Shown piece by piece: positions 1 through 8,850 of a DNA stretch of 12,853 nt (position 1 is the first letter of the stretch; each line of letters opens with the position of its first letter). Where the stretch lies: the NCBI GenBank assembly GCA_035995725.1, contig DASYKE010000048.1, forward strand, positions 1 through 12,853. Direction: 5' to 3'. The DNA comes from JAQGLW01 sp035995725. Its GTDB lineage: Bacteria > Pseudomonadota > Gammaproteobacteria > Burkholderiales > Burkholderiaceae_D. The notes beneath the pieces were generated by a model, which was given only the letters and a program-made list of their open reading frames with translations, was not told where the DNA came from and did no database searches. The translations under genes were made by a program, and so were the position numbers.

Positions 1-1
1 G

Positions 2-100
2 GAAGAACTCGCACAAACGCTGCGCGCGCACAAGGCAAGCATCGTACCGATGGAGTCGGTCGTCAACCGCGCCCTGGCTGCCGTGCTGGACGACGAGTAA
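2..100 (+). CDS. C-terminal fragment of an unrecognised protein
   Basis: An open frame enters from the left edge and ends in TAA at 98-100. It gives 32 residues beginning EELAQTLRAHKAS and ending in an acidic LDDE tail. The codon use (GC-rich third positions) looks like real coding sequence. The segment is amphipathic and probably helical, but it is too short for me to name a family. The gene's start and function lie outside the window. The next feature downstream is the structured element with a U-tract at 137-210, which may be its terminator. Confidence 0.6.
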   Translation, partial: EELAQTLRAHKASIVPMESVVNRALAAVLDDE

Positions 101-136
101 GACCCTCCGGCGCCGACCCTCTTTTTAATATGTTGA

Positions 137-210
137 GGACAGAGTCCCTTCCAGGGATAGACATAACTCGGCGCCTTCGCGCCTTATAAACTCTGTCCCG
201 CAATTTTTTT
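137..210 (+). terminator. Three-way-junction fold followed by a T-run; terminator or small RNA 3' end
   Basis: An outer stem GGACAGAGT (137-145) pairs with ACTCTGTCC (190-198). Inside it sit two hairpins: TCCCT/AGGGA (145-149 with 153-157) and ATAA-ctc-GGCGC/GCGCC-TTAT (163-174 with 179-187), the latter with a CTTC loop. The outer stem and the first inner stem compete for T145. A run of seven T follows at 204-210. The T-run is on the + side, which fits termination of the + strand gene ending at 100. The T-run touches the stop codon of the converging minus-strand lipoprotein gene. The fold is more elaborate than a plain terminator, so a short stable RNA is an alternative. Confidence 0.5.
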
Positions 211-844
211 AATCCTTCATCTTCAGGTCGACCTGGTGCGGCACACCGCTTGTTCCCGGAAATGCGGCAAAGGCGCTGCGTATCATGTACGGCATGACCG
301 CCGCAAGTGCGCCATTGGTGCCTTCGCTGACGACAGTTACATCGTAGAGCCTTTTCGAATCCGCTGCCTGCACAATGACTACCCTTAACTGGCGCGTAAA
401 CAGCTGGTAGCGCGATTCGCGCTGCTCGACCAGCGGAGGGCCGTACCAGAACGGATCGTAGAACGGACTGTAGTAGCCATAGCCATAACCCCAGGGGGGG
501 CCGAAGAACGGCGGACCACCATACCAGGGGTCGACGATGACCGGCTGCACCACGCGTACATCGCGCACATGGATGCTATAGCTGATCGTTACCTTGAGCC
601 TGGCCGTACGGGGGTCCGCAGCCTCGACGAAACCAAGGCGCAGCAATTCTTCGCGCACCAGATTTTCGTAATTGCGGTATTCCAGATTGTTTTCCTGCTC
701 TTTGGTACGCTCGAACACGAAAGACTTATCCGGCAGATCTGCCGGCCATTCATGGAAAGCGATCACTTCGCTACGGATCGTCGTCGCGCAACCTGCCAGC
801 AGCACACAGAGCATGGCGATCAAAACCGTTATCCGATGCCGCAT
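209..844 (-). CDS. DUF4136-family outer-envelope lipoprotein
   Basis: The chosen start gives 211 aa. It begins with a lipoprotein signal peptide: MRHR, a hydrophobic stretch, then the lipobox LLAGC with the acylated Cys at residue 19, so the mature protein should be a lipid-anchored envelope protein. The rest matches my recollection of the DUF4136 pattern (a 'REELLRLGF' helix, then 'ARLKVTISYS', then 'RQLRVVIVQAADSKRLYD'). A Gly/Pro/Tyr/Trp-rich insert (about residues 102-138, including GYGYGYYSP) interrupts the middle. A longer frame runs to 925. I chose the ATG at 844 because GGAGGA lies 6 nt upstream and the signal peptide then begins correctly; the ATG at 850 abuts the ribosome-binding site. 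The function of the family is unknown. Confidence 0.85.
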   Translation of the reverse strand: MRHRITVLIAMLCVLLAGCATTIRSEVIAFHEWPADLPDKSFVFERTKEQENNLEYRNYENLVREELLRLGFVEAADPRTARLKVTISYSIHVRDVRVVQPVIVDPWYGGPPFFGPPWGYGYGYYSPFYDPFWYGPPLVEQRESRYQLFTRQLRVVIVQAADSKRLYDVTVVSEGTNGALAAVMPYMIRSAFAAFPGTSGVPHQVDLKMKD

Positions 845-1018
845 CGCCATTCCTCCGGTTGACAAAAACTCCATGGTAAAGCTTTGCCAAAAAGGATTGT
901 TACATTTTGTAAGCAATGAATACATCCCGAAAGTTAGTTAGTTTGTTTAATCAGAACTTGCAGGCCGGCAGGCTAAAACGAATATAACCTGCACAAAAGC
1001 GCAAGAAACTGAAATCTC

Positions 1019-1360
1019 TCAGCGCGGGTTTTCGAAGAAGATGTAATTCGAGCCGTAGTCGCTGATTTCAAAATAGACGTTTTTCTCGCCGGGGTCGGCC
1101 ACCATGTTGAAATTTTCGTCGAGAACACCGTAGCCGAAGCGGTAAGGTCGCGGTCTGTTGTCATCGGTACCCATTGCGGTGGTCATCTTGTCGATTTTGA
1201 TGAAGCGCCGCACCAGCTTGTCCCCGGCGTAAAATTCCAGCACGCCATTGGTGCCGGTCCAGTTCTGGACGTTGCGGCTGATCTTGTTTTGTTGCTCCTT
1301 GGTACATGAGGCAAGCGTCAGGAAAGCAGCCAGCAGAAAAAGAGATGTGACGAATTTCAT
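1019..1360 (-). CDS. Small putative lipoprotein, unknown function
   Basis: This encodes 113 aa. The N-terminus MKFVTSLFLLAAFLTLASC is a typical lipoprotein signal peptide with lipobox LASC and acylated Cys at residue 19. The mature part is a small polar domain with no cysteines and many aromatic residues near the C-terminus (YFEISDYGSNYIFF), so probably a compact beta-rich periplasmic domain. I do not recognise the family. A longer frame runs to 1792, but that extension is antisense to pepN, and the signal peptide fixes the start at 1360. The ribosome-binding site is weak (GGAA about 9 nt upstream). The gene diverges from pepN across about 63 bp, so the two promoters must overlap or lie close together. 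Confidence 0.75.
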   Translation of the reverse strand: MKFVTSLFLLAAFLTLASCTKEQQNKISRNVQNWTGTNGVLEFYAGDKLVRRFIKIDKMTTAMGTDDNRPRPYRFGYGVLDENFNMVADPGEKNVYFEISDYGSNYIFFENPR

Positions 1361-1423
1361 ATATCGGTTCCATGGATTGGTAAAATGGTATTTTGCTTTA
1401 TTTCCAGCGACCCTCCTATTCTT

Positions 1424-4117
1424 ATGCGTACCGACACTTCCCATGCGATTTATCGCAAAGACTATACTCCGCCCGGCTACTGGGTTGAAACCGTTGAAAT
1501 CGGCTTCGACCTCGACCCGGCGACCACCCGCGTCGCCACCCGCATGACCTTGACGCGCAATCCCGCCAGCAAGAGCAAGACGCTGATGCTGTATGGCGAA
1601 GCGCTGGAACTGGTTCAACTGCGCATGAACGGCAGGGCGCTCGGCAAGCGTGATTATCAGCTTGCGAACGGAATCCTGGAGATTGCCGATGCGCCGGATG
1701 ACGTCGTGCTCGATATCGAAACCGTCATCCATCCTGACCGGAATACGTCGCTGATGGGACTGTATGTCTCCGGCGGCAATTTCTTCACCCAATGCGAAGC
1801 GGAAGGGTTCCGCAAGATCACTTTCTTTCCTGACCGGCCGGATGTAATGGCGAAATACACAGTGATGTTGCGCGCCGACAAAAAAAGATATCCGGTTTTG
1901 CTGTCAAATGGCAATTTGATCGAGCAAGGCGATCTGGGCGACGGTCGCCACTATGCATTGTGGGAAGACCCGTTCAAGAAACCGTCGTATCTGTTTGCGC
2001 TGGTGGCCGGCGATCTGGTTTGCCAGGAAGAGAAATTCAAGCTCCAGTCCGGACGCGAAGTATTGCTGCAGGTCTGGGTCGAACAAGGCAATCTGGACAA
2101 AACACAGCACGCGATGGAGTCGCTGAAAAACAGCATTCGCTGGGATGAAGATCGCTTCGATCTCGAACTCGACCTGGATCGTTTCATGATTGTCGCGGTC
2201 GGCGACTTCAACATGGGGGCGATGGAAAACAAGGGCTTGAATATCTTCAACACCAAATATGTGCTTGCCAACCCACGGATCGCGACCGATGTCGATTACG
2301 CCAATATTGAAGCGGTGGTCGGTCACGAATATTTTCACAACTGGACTGGCAATCGTGTGACTTGCCGCGATTGGTTCCAGCTGTCGTTGAAAGAAGGACT
2401 GACGGTTTTTCGCGACCAGGAATTTTCCGCCGACATGATCGGTACCGATTCGGGCCGTGCGGTCAAGCGGATCGACGATGTGCGTGTGCTGCGGCAGGTG
2501 CAGTTTCCTGAAGATGCCGGCCCGATGGCGCATCCGGTGCGACCCGATTCGTATATGGAAATCAATAATTTTTACACTGTCACCGTTTATGAAAAGGGAG
2601 CGGAAGTAGTACGCATGTATCAAACTCTGTTCGGCCGCGACGGCTTTCGCAAGGGCATGGATTTGTACTTCCGACGGCATGACGGGCAAGCGGTTACCTG
2701 CGACGATTTCCGCGCCGCGATGGTCGATGCCAATGGCCGCGATCTGGCGCAATTCGAACGCTGGTACAGCCAGGCCGGCACGCCTCGCGTCAGCGTGGAA
2801 ACGCATTACGATGCCGCGCAAAAGACTTACGACATCACGTTGTCGCAATCGTGTCCGGCGACGCCGGGGCAGGAAAACAAACTGCCATTCCACATTCCGG
2901 TGGCAGTCGGTCTGCTGGACGGCAGCGGGCGCGACATGCGGCTGCATCTGGATGAAACGATCGCCATCGGCAGCAGATGGCAGGATGAAAGGCGCAACGG
3001 CCACAGAACGGTGGTCCTCGAACTGACCGAGCCGAAACAAACTTTCCGCTTCATCGACGTGGCCGAAAAGCCGGTGCCGTCCCTGCTGCGCAATTTTTCC
3101 GCTCCGGTCATTCTGGAAGTCAACTATACGGATGCCGAACTCGCATTTCTGATGGCGAACGACACCGATCCGTTCAACCGATGGGAAGCGGGACAGCGCT
3201 TTGCGATGCGCCGGTTGCTGGCATTGACCGAATCGGTCCGGACCGATGCGCCGCTGAACGGCGAGGTCCTGAGCGAGACTGCGTTGAGCAATACTTTCCG
3301 CGCCACGCTCAATGACGCTAGGCTCGATCCGGCATTCCGCGAACTTGCGCTGGCGCTGCCATCCGAAACCATGGTTGCCGAACAGATGGAAGTGGTCGAT
3401 CCGCAAGCGATCCATGCGATGCGCCAGTTTTTGCGTCGCACGTTGGCCAAGGCCTTGCGTAACGACTGGCTTGCCGCGTATCAAGCCAACCAGACGCCGG
3501 GAACATACAGTCCGGATGCCGAATCCGCCGGCAAGCGCGGGCTCCGGAATGCCGCGCTGTCCTATCTGGCCGAGCTCGACGATGACGATGCGCACAGCCT
3601 TGCGCAACACCAATACGACAACGCCACCAACATGACCGATCGGCTGGCCGCACTGTCTGCGCTGGTCAATAGCCGTGCACCCGGAAAGGCTGCTGCGCTC
3701 GACAAGTTCTATACCGATTTCGAACAGGAAGCGCTGGTGATCGACAAGTGGTTCACGCTGCAGGCGATGGCTCGCACAACAGATGTCAACGCGGTGCGTG
3801 TGCTGATGCAGCACCCGGCATTCTCGATGAAGAACCCGAACCGCGCGCGCAGCCTGATTTTCAGTTTCTGCAACGGCAACCCGTCCCGGTTTCATGCACC
3901 CGACGGCAGCGGCTACGCATTCTGGGCCGAACAGGTCATCGCACTGAACGCGATCAATCCGCAAGTCGCAGCGCGGCTGGCGCGCAGCCTCGACCGCTGG
4001 CGCAAGTACGCACCGAAATTCCAGGAAAAAATGCGAGCTGCGTTGCAGCGAGTCGCCGATACCAAGAATCTGTCCAAGGATGTACTCGAAGTCGTTACCA
4101 AAGCCCTCGCAAATTGA
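1424..4117 (+). CDS. pepN: Aminopeptidase N, M1 family zinc metallopeptidase
   Basis: This encodes 897 aa, close to the usual proteobacterial PepN size (870-900). It removes N-terminal amino acids from peptides in the cytoplasm and has no signal peptide. The zinc site is complete: H301-E302-Y-F-H305 followed by E324 in LSLKEG. The substrate-binding exopeptidase motif GAMEN is at 265-269, and the catalytic Tyr of TVYEKG is near 389. The N-terminal beta domain (HAIYRKDYTPPGYWVE) aligns with the E. coli protein start, so I chose the ATG at 1424 rather than the one at 1385 that opens the frame; neither has a strong Shine-Dalgarno. The C-terminal part is the helical DUF3458-type ARM-repeat domain. 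fbp follows 25 bp downstream on the same strand, so co-transcription is possible. Confidence 0.97.
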   Translation: MRTDTSHAIYRKDYTPPGYWVETVEIGFDLDPATTRVATRMTLTRNPASKSKTLMLYGEALELVQLRMNGRALGKRDYQLANGILEIADAPDDVVLDIETVIHPDRNTSLMGLYVSGGNFFTQCEAEGFRKITFFPDRPDVMAKYTVMLRADKKRYPVLLSNGNLIEQGDLGDGRHYALWEDPFKKPSYLFALVAGDLVCQEEKFKLQSGREVLLQVWVEQGNLDKTQHAMESLKNSIRWDEDRFDLELDLDRFMIVAVGDFNMGAMENKGLNIFNTKYVLANPRIATDVDYANIEAVVGHEYFHNWTGNRVTCRDWFQLSLKEGLTVFRDQEFSADMIGTDSGRAVKRIDDVRVLRQVQFPEDAGPMAHPVRPDSYMEINNFYTVTVYEKGAEVVRMYQTLFGRDGFRKGMDLYFRRHDGQAVTCDDFRAAMVDANGRDLAQFERWYSQAGTPRVSVETHYDAAQKTYDITLSQSCPATPGQENKLPFHIPVAVGLLDGSGRDMRLHLDETIAIGSRWQDERRNGHRTVVLELTEPKQTFRFIDVAEKPVPSLLRNFSAPVILEVNYTDAELAFLMANDTDPFNRWEAGQRFAMRRLLALTESVRTDAPLNGEVLSETALSNTFRATLNDARLDPAFRELALALPSETMVAEQMEVVDPQAIHAMRQFLRRTLAKALRNDWLAAYQANQTPGTYSPDAESAGKRGLRNAALSYLAELDDDDAHSLAQHQYDNATNMTDRLAALSALVNSRAPGKAAALDKFYTDFEQEALVIDKWFTLQAMARTTDVNAVRVLMQHPAFSMKNPNRARSLIFSFCNGNPSRFHAPDGSGYAFWAEQVIALNAINPQVAARLARSLDRWRKYAPKFQEKMRAALQRVADTKNLSKDVLEVVTKALAN

Positions 4118-4142
4118 TCATCGCCGATAGTGAAAGAGATTT

Positions 4143-5144
4143 ATGAAACGCATCAGCCTCACGCAACACCTGATTGAAGAGCAACGTCTGTACAACACCA
4201 TTCCGGCTTCGCTGCGGCTGTTGATCGAAGTGGTCGCCCGTGCCTGCAAGACCATCAGCCATTCGGTCGGCAAAGGCGCGCTGGGTGACGTGCTGGGCAG
4301 CGCGCACAGCGAGAATGTGCAAGGAGAAGTGCAGAAGAAGCTGGATGTGATCTCCAATGAAATCCTGCTGCAGGCCAACGAATGGGGCGGCCATCTCGCG
4401 GCGATGGCATCCGAAGAAATGGAAACCATCCACCCGATTCCGAACCGTTATCCGATGGGCGAATACATGCTGCTGTTCGACCCGCTCGACGGCTCCAGCA
4501 ACATCGATGTGAACGTATCGATCGGCACCATTTTCTCAGTGCTGAAGGCGCCGGAAGGCATGATCACGCCGACTGAGAAGGATTTCCTGCAGCCAGGCAC
4601 CAAACAGGTTGCGGCCGGCTATGCGGTCTACGGGCCGCAAACCGTGCTGGTGCTCACCACCGGCAACGGCGTGCAGTGCTTTACGCTCGACCGCGAAATG
4701 GGTTCATGGGTGATGACGCAACGCGATATCCGGATTCCCGCCGAAACGAGGGAATTTGCGATCAATGCATCCAATGCGCGCCACTGGCATCCGCCAGTCA
4801 AACGTTACATCGATGAACTGCTGGCCGGCAAGACCGGCCCGCGCGGCAAGGACTTCAACATGCGCTGGATCGCATCGATGGTGGCCGACGTGCACCGTAT
4901 CCTGAACCGCGGCGGCATCTTCATGTACCCGGCCGACCTGCGCGAACCAGACAAGGCCGGCAAGCTGCGCCTGATGTATGAAGCCAACCCGATGGCATTC
5001 ATCGTGGAACAGGCCGGCGGCGCGGCGACCAACGGCCAACAGCGCATCATGGAAGTTCAGCCGGAAAAGCTGCACCAGCGCGTGCCTGTGTTTCTGGGAT
5101 CGAAGAGCGAAGTCGAGCTCGTTACCGGCTATCACAAAGGCTGA
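4143..5144 (+). CDS. fbp: Class I fructose-1,6-bisphosphatase
   Basis: This 333-aa protein, full length for the class, hydrolyses fructose 1,6-bisphosphate to fructose 6-phosphate plus phosphate. That is the committed step of gluconeogenesis, in the cytoplasm. The metal and phosphate signature DPLDGSSNIDVN starts at D113, with D116 also a metal ligand. E280 lies in EANPMAFIVEQAGG, equivalent to the conserved C-terminal metal-binding Glu. The sugar-phosphate-binding region (NARHWHPPVKRYI, then NMRWIASMVADVHRIL) is intact. The start is supported by a purine-rich AAAGAGA about 5 nt upstream and by the standard N-terminus (ISLTQHLIEEQR). It sits 25 bp after pepN, and no clear intrinsic terminator is visible in the 159 bp before the tRNA. 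Confidence 0.97.
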   Translation: MKRISLTQHLIEEQRLYNTIPASLRLLIEVVARACKTISHSVGKGALGDVLGSAHSENVQGEVQKKLDVISNEILLQANEWGGHLAAMASEEMETIHPIPNRYPMGEYMLLFDPLDGSSNIDVNVSIGTIFSVLKAPEGMITPTEKDFLQPGTKQVAAGYAVYGPQTVLVLTTGNGVQCFTLDREMGSWVMTQRDIRIPAETREFAINASNARHWHPPVKRYIDELLAGKTGPRGKDFNMRWIASMVADVHRILNRGGIFMYPADLREPDKAGKLRLMYEANPMAFIVEQAGGAATNGQQRIMEVQPEKLHQRVPVFLGSKSEVELVTGYHKG

Positions 5145-5287
5145 CAGTATTTTGTTTGCTGCCAATGCTTCGCCGATGCAGGCCAGTTACGATGAGGAAT
5201 GCAGGGCGGCAAGCAGCAATGAGCTAGAAATCAGCGGTAATCGATCCCAAGCCGCAATCGTCCTAGCAGGCAAGGCCGATTTTTTGA

Positions 5288-5293
5288 TAGAAT
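5288..5293 (+). promoter_or_regulatory. Putative -10 box of the tRNA-Thr promoter
   Basis: TAGAAT lies 11 bp before the first base of the mature tRNA, followed by a GC-rich stretch (ACGCG) of the kind seen between -10 and +1 of stable RNA genes. No good -35 hexamer is visible 16-18 bp upstream, so this is a tentative call. Confidence 0.35.
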
Positions 5294-5303
5294 ACGCGTC
5301 TTC

Positions 5304-5379
<76 letters not shown>

Positions 5380-5390
5380 GTAAAATCAAG

Positions 5391-5426
5391 AGCCCATAAC
5401 TTTAGCGAGTTATGGGCTTTTTGTTT
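5391..5426 (+). terminator. Intrinsic terminator of the tRNA-Thr gene
   Basis: AGCCCATAACT (5391-5401) and AGTTATGGGCT (5408-5418) form a perfect 11-bp stem with loop TTAGCG, followed by the T-rich tail TTTTGTTTT to 5426. It starts 11 nt after the CCA end. Confidence 0.9.
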
Positions 5427-5493
5427 TCGGCTATAAAGTAGACGCTACGTAGACAATAAAAGCTGTTTTGTCTGTGTATGCAAACTTCACCCG

Positions 5494-5721
5494 CTAGGTA
5501 CGAGTAGTTACAAGTAGTTGGTAATGCTCTACCTTCAGAACTGAAGCGATTTGCTCCACGTTGTCAATAGCAACATTTCTTCCCTCATGTTCAGCAGAGC
5601 TGATGTAGGCACGATGAAGCCCCGCCAGCTCAGCCAGTTTTTCCTGTGATATTTCCTGTTCCCTGCGCACGCGCTGCATGTTTAGTGCAAAGAGCGTTCC
5701 GGCATCGGGATATTTAGCCAA
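5494..5721 (-). CDS. XRE/Cro-CI family single-domain transcription regulator
   Basis: This encodes 75 aa and consists almost entirely of one HTH_3 domain. The helix-turn-helix covers about residues 25-44 (SQEKLAELAGLHRAYISSAE), followed by the conserved GRNVAIDNVEQIASVLKV segment. It would act as a small dimeric DNA-binding regulator in the cytoplasm. The only upstream start that keeps the first helix complete is TTG at 5721, without a convincing Shine-Dalgarno. The ATG at 5679 would clip the first helix, so the start is uncertain. It lies 71 bp downstream of the ABC ATPase gene on the same strand and next to the tRNA-Thr, as often seen for phage or island remnants or for controllers of restriction-modification systems. 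No integrase or methylase is in the window. Confidence 0.75.
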   Translation of the reverse strand: MAKYPDAGTLFALNMQRVRREQEISQEKLAELAGLHRAYISSAEHEGRNVAIDNVEQIASVLKVEHYQLLVTTRT

Positions 5722-5792
5722 GCAAGAGCAGTAGCGATACAGACCGCCCCGTATGTAGCATATTAGCTGCGAGAGCAGTCGCCAAGTTACCG

Positions 5793-7094
5793 CTACTCCT
5801 CTGCATGGTCCGGCAGCTTCAACCTGCCGGTATGGAAGTCGTATTCATACACTTCGCCATAGCGCCCCCATTCGACCGCCACCTCCAGCACGCGCTTGGC
5901 TTCATCCGCCTTCAAAAACTCCTCCAGCAGCTCAATGAAAGGCTCTTCCGGTAGCGTGCCGGTCGGCTCTTGCTCCAGTTGCTGGCGGATGCGTGCTGCC
6001 AAAGGCACATGGGTCAACAGCTGCTGGCCAAAGATTTCCTTTCTCGACGTGTGGTCTGCCTCGACATAGCGGCGGCCAAGCGGAGTCAGCGTAATATCTC
6101 CTTTTTCCACCTGTGCCAACCCAAGCAAGCCAAGCGCTTCATACGTTGGGAACAACTCCTCGTCTGGCAGTTCTGCCTCTTCCGCCAGTTGCGGCAGGTC
6201 GGCACGGCCGCGGAACGGCGCATCTGCCAACAGGTCAAGAATGCCTTCGATGCGGCTGACGTCGGTTTCGGGCAAACGATACCCCGGATGCGTAGCAGGT
6301 ACCGCGCCAGCGCGGGCTTCCTGGACCGGGCGCATCGTCATCAGCCCATACACTTCATCAATAAGCGCTCGAACCTCCATTGAGTCGACAGTGCGAGGCC
6401 GCGGCAATTTGATTCTGACTTCGCTGCGAATTCGCCCGGGCCCACTCGACAGGATAATAATCCGGTCAGCCATCATGACTGCTTCTTCGATGTTGTGGGA
6501 CACAATCAGGATGCCCTTGGTCGGAATCCGGTTGCTGTCCCAGAGGTCGAGAATATCGTCTCGCAGCGTTTCTCCAGTCAGCACGTCCAGTGCTGAAAAC
6601 GCTTCGTCCATCAGCAATACATCAGGATTGGTCACGAGCGCTCGGGCAATGCCAACCCGCTGCCGCATGCCGCCAGACAGCTCGCGTGGCAAGGCGCCAC
6701 CGAAGCCAGCCAAGCCGATCAGCTCAAGCATCATATCCGCGCGTTTTTCTCGTTCTGCCGCAGGCACTCCCTGCGCTTCCAATCCCAGTTCAACGTTCTG
6801 CTGCACTGTCAACCAGGGGAATAGCGCGAACGACTGAAATACCATGGCGACGCCGGGCGCCGGCCCATAGATGCCATTCCCGCGATAGGAGGCTTTACCA
6901 GCATCGGCAGGAATCAGCCCAGCCATGATGCGAAGCAAGGTCGATTTGCCGCAGCCCGATTTTCCGAGCAGCGCGACGATTTCACCTTCAGCGAGCGAAA
7001 AATTGAGGTCGTCGAGGACTAAGCGCGGTGCGCCGTCGGCGCTGCCAAATGACTTGGTGATGCCATTGAGTTCCATCAATACATTCTCGCCCAT
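5793..7094 (-). CDS. ABC transporter ATPase, NitT/TauT type, with C-terminal AAA-associated domain
   Basis: This 433-aa protein energises transport from the cytoplasmic face of the inner membrane. Residues 1-255 form an ABC domain: Walker A GKSGCGKST (44-52), Q-loop Q87, signature LSGGMRQ (139-145), Walker B VLLMDE (159-164) and switch H200. Residues about 280-425 form an extra winged-helix-like domain resembling the AAA-associated C-terminal domain (AAA_assoc_C), found on anion-type ABC ATPases of uncertain substrate. AAGGA upstream of the ATG overlaps the stop codon of the permease gene, and the two are separated by only 9 bp, so they are surely co-translated. All catalytic motifs are intact. 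The substrate cannot be read from the sequence; nitrate, sulfonate and bicarbonate labels for this family are by homology only. Confidence 0.92.
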   Translation of the reverse strand: MGENVLMELNGITKSFGSADGAPRLVLDDLNFSLAEGEIVALLGKSGCGKSTLLRIMAGLIPADAGKASYRGNGIYGPAPGVAMVFQSFALFPWLTVQQNVELGLEAQGVPAAEREKRADMMLELIGLAGFGGALPRELSGGMRQRVGIARALVTNPDVLLMDEAFSALDVLTGETLRDDILDLWDSNRIPTKGILIVSHNIEEAVMMADRIIILSSGPGRIRSEVRIKLPRPRTVDSMEVRALIDEVYGLMTMRPVQEARAGAVPATHPGYRLPETDVSRIEGILDLLADAPFRGRADLPQLAEEAELPDEELFPTYEALGLLGLAQVEKGDITLTPLGRRYVEADHTSRKEIFGQQLLTHVPLAARIRQQLEQEPTGTLPEEPFIELLEEFLKADEAKRVLEVAVEWGRYGEVYEYDFHTGRLKLPDHAEE

Positions 7095-7103
7095 GATTTT
7101 TCC

Positions 7104-8840
7104 TTAACGACTGCGGTCTTCGGCCAGCAAATACAACTTGCGCCAGAAGAACCGGTTCAACAACATGACGAATACGCACATCACTCCAATGCCCAGCGCA
7201 ATGCGATGGAAGTCGCCGGCATCGGTCATCTGCTTGATATAGCTGCCGAGCCCGTCAGCGACCAGTGTGGTTTTGCCCCAGGTGACGTATTCGGCAACGA
7301 TACTGGCATTCCACGAGCCGCCGCTGGCGGTAATCGCGCCGGTGACATAGGCAGGGAACACTGCCGGCAGATATATCCGTTTCCATTTGAGCCAGCCTTT
7401 CAAGCCAAGATTATCGGCCGCCAAGCGCAACTCGTTAGGGATGGTTGACGCGCCGGCGACCACATTGAACAGAATGTACCATTGGGTGCCGAACACCATC
7501 AGCGGACTCAGCCAGATATTCGGATTAAGCTTCAGCGTCACCAGCGTGAACACCACCAGCGGAAACATCAGATTGACCGGAAAGGCTGCCAGGAACTGCG
7601 CGACCGCCTGCACCCGCTGCGAATACTGAGGACGCAAGCCGATCCAGACGGCAATCGGCACCCACACGATAGAAGCCAAGCCAATCAGCAACAGTACCCG
7701 GATGAGCGTAATCGTTCCGAGTCCAACTACATGCGCTGCCTCCATCCAGCCGACATCGCTGTGTATGAATACCACAAGGCGATAGACGGCTAGCAGCGAG
7801 ACGACTACTATCAGTACATCCCACGCGCGTGCCAAGGACCGGCCGAATGCGCGCGGGCGAGCCTCTTGCGACGCCCCCGTGTGTCGCACACTGAACCAGC
7901 CCAGCGCACCGCTCAGCGCCAGCCAGAAACGGTCAGTCAATGCCCGTATCCAGCGGCTGCGCCGCCCCCAGTCCAGAAGCCACGAACGCTGTGCGGTGTC
8001 GCCCTGCGATTCCTCGAAGCGGAATTTGTCGGCCCAGGCCAGGAGCGGCCGGAAAAACAGCTGGTCGTACAGCACAATACCTGCCAGCATTGCGCAGATT
8101 GCCCAGGCAATGGCGCGGCTGTTCTCGGCTTCGATGGCAACAGCAATATAGGCGCCGATACCCGGCAACTTGATGTCCTGCCCGGCTACTGAAATCGCCT
8201 CGGCGGCGACCAGGAAAAACCAGCCGCCGGACATCGACATCATCATGTTCCACAACAAGCCCGGCATCGCGAACGGCAGTTCCAATCGCCAAAAGCGCTG
8301 CCAGCCTGACAGGCGGAACACACGGGACGCTTCATTGAGCTCGGGCGGCACGGTACGCATCGATTGGTACAGGCTGAACGTCATGTTCCATGCCTGCGAC
8401 GTGAAAATCGCGAAAATCGCCGCGCACTCGACGCCCAGCATATTGCCGGGGAACAGCGCAATGAACGGTGCAATCGCAATAGCCTGGAAGCCGAGAATCG
8501 GCACCGACTGCAGAATGTCGAGCAGCGGAATCATTACCTTTTCTGCAGCCTTGTATTTCGCCGCAATCGCTGCAAACACGAAGCTGAACAGCAGCGCGCA
8601 GGCCAATGCGGTGAACATGCGCAAAATCGTGCGCAGCAGGTAATACGGCAGATACACCGGGTCGAGCGAAATCGGCGTTGCCTGGCCGACGGTGAACGGC
8701 CGGGTCATTTGCATCGCGCCGAACGCCAGCGCAGCCAGCATGGCTAACACCAGCGGCAGCAGTATCCAGTCCCAACGGTTGGGCCCGGTCGCAAGCAGCG
8801 AGCGGTCGGCACGGCGCGGATTGAACAGCTCAAACATCAT
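7104..8840 (-). CDS. ABC transporter permease with two fused permease domains (NitT/TauT-like, duplicated)
   Basis: This 578-aa protein is an internal duplication of a binding-protein-dependent permease, so one chain can supply both membrane halves of the transporter. Each half carries its own EAA loop that contacts the ATPase: residues 168-196 (ELNEASRVFRLSG...LPFAMPG) and 470-498 (ELRLAADNLGLKG...LPAVFPA). Hydrophobic helices cluster at about 24-46, 73-95, 105-130, 200-220 and 245-265, and again from 341 to the end. A polar linker (about 270-335) joins the halves. A longer frame runs to 8885 but overlaps the porin; I chose the ATG at 8840, with AGGA 4 nt upstream (the adjacent ATG at 8837 gives 7 nt). 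The architecture fits the 'anion transport, duplicated permease' family (COG4986 as I recall), whose substrate is uncertain. Confidence 0.9.
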   Translation of the reverse strand: MMFELFNPRRADRSLLATGPNRWDWILLPLVLAMLAALAFGAMQMTRPFTVGQATPISLDPVYLPYYLLRTILRMFTALACALLFSFVFAAIAAKYKAAEKVMIPLLDILQSVPILGFQAIAIAPFIALFPGNMLGVECAAIFAIFTSQAWNMTFSLYQSMRTVPPELNEASRVFRLSGWQRFWRLELPFAMPGLLWNMMMSMSGGWFFLVAAEAISVAGQDIKLPGIGAYIAVAIEAENSRAIAWAICAMLAGIVLYDQLFFRPLLAWADKFRFEESQGDTAQRSWLLDWGRRSRWIRALTDRFWLALSGALGWFSVRHTGASQEARPRAFGRSLARAWDVLIVVVSLLAVYRLVVFIHSDVGWMEAAHVVGLGTITLIRVLLLIGLASIVWVPIAVWIGLRPQYSQRVQAVAQFLAAFPVNLMFPLVVFTLVTLKLNPNIWLSPLMVFGTQWYILFNVVAGASTIPNELRLAADNLGLKGWLKWKRIYLPAVFPAYVTGAITASGGSWNASIVAEYVTWGKTTLVADGLGSYIKQMTDAGDFHRIALGIGVMCVFVMLLNRFFWRKLYLLAEDRSR

Positions 8841-8850
8841 GAGTTCCTGG

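Noticed and set aside
1904..3964. A 686-codon open frame on the minus strand, antisense to pepN
   Set aside because: It is a frame shadow of pepN: His/Arg-rich composition, no recognisable domain, no ribosome-binding site, while the + strand has the complete M1 peptidase motifs.
5450..5475. Inverted repeat AGACAA/TTGTCT as a terminator for the XRE gene
   Set aside because: The stem is only 6 bp with an 11-nt loop and no T-run follows on the minus strand.
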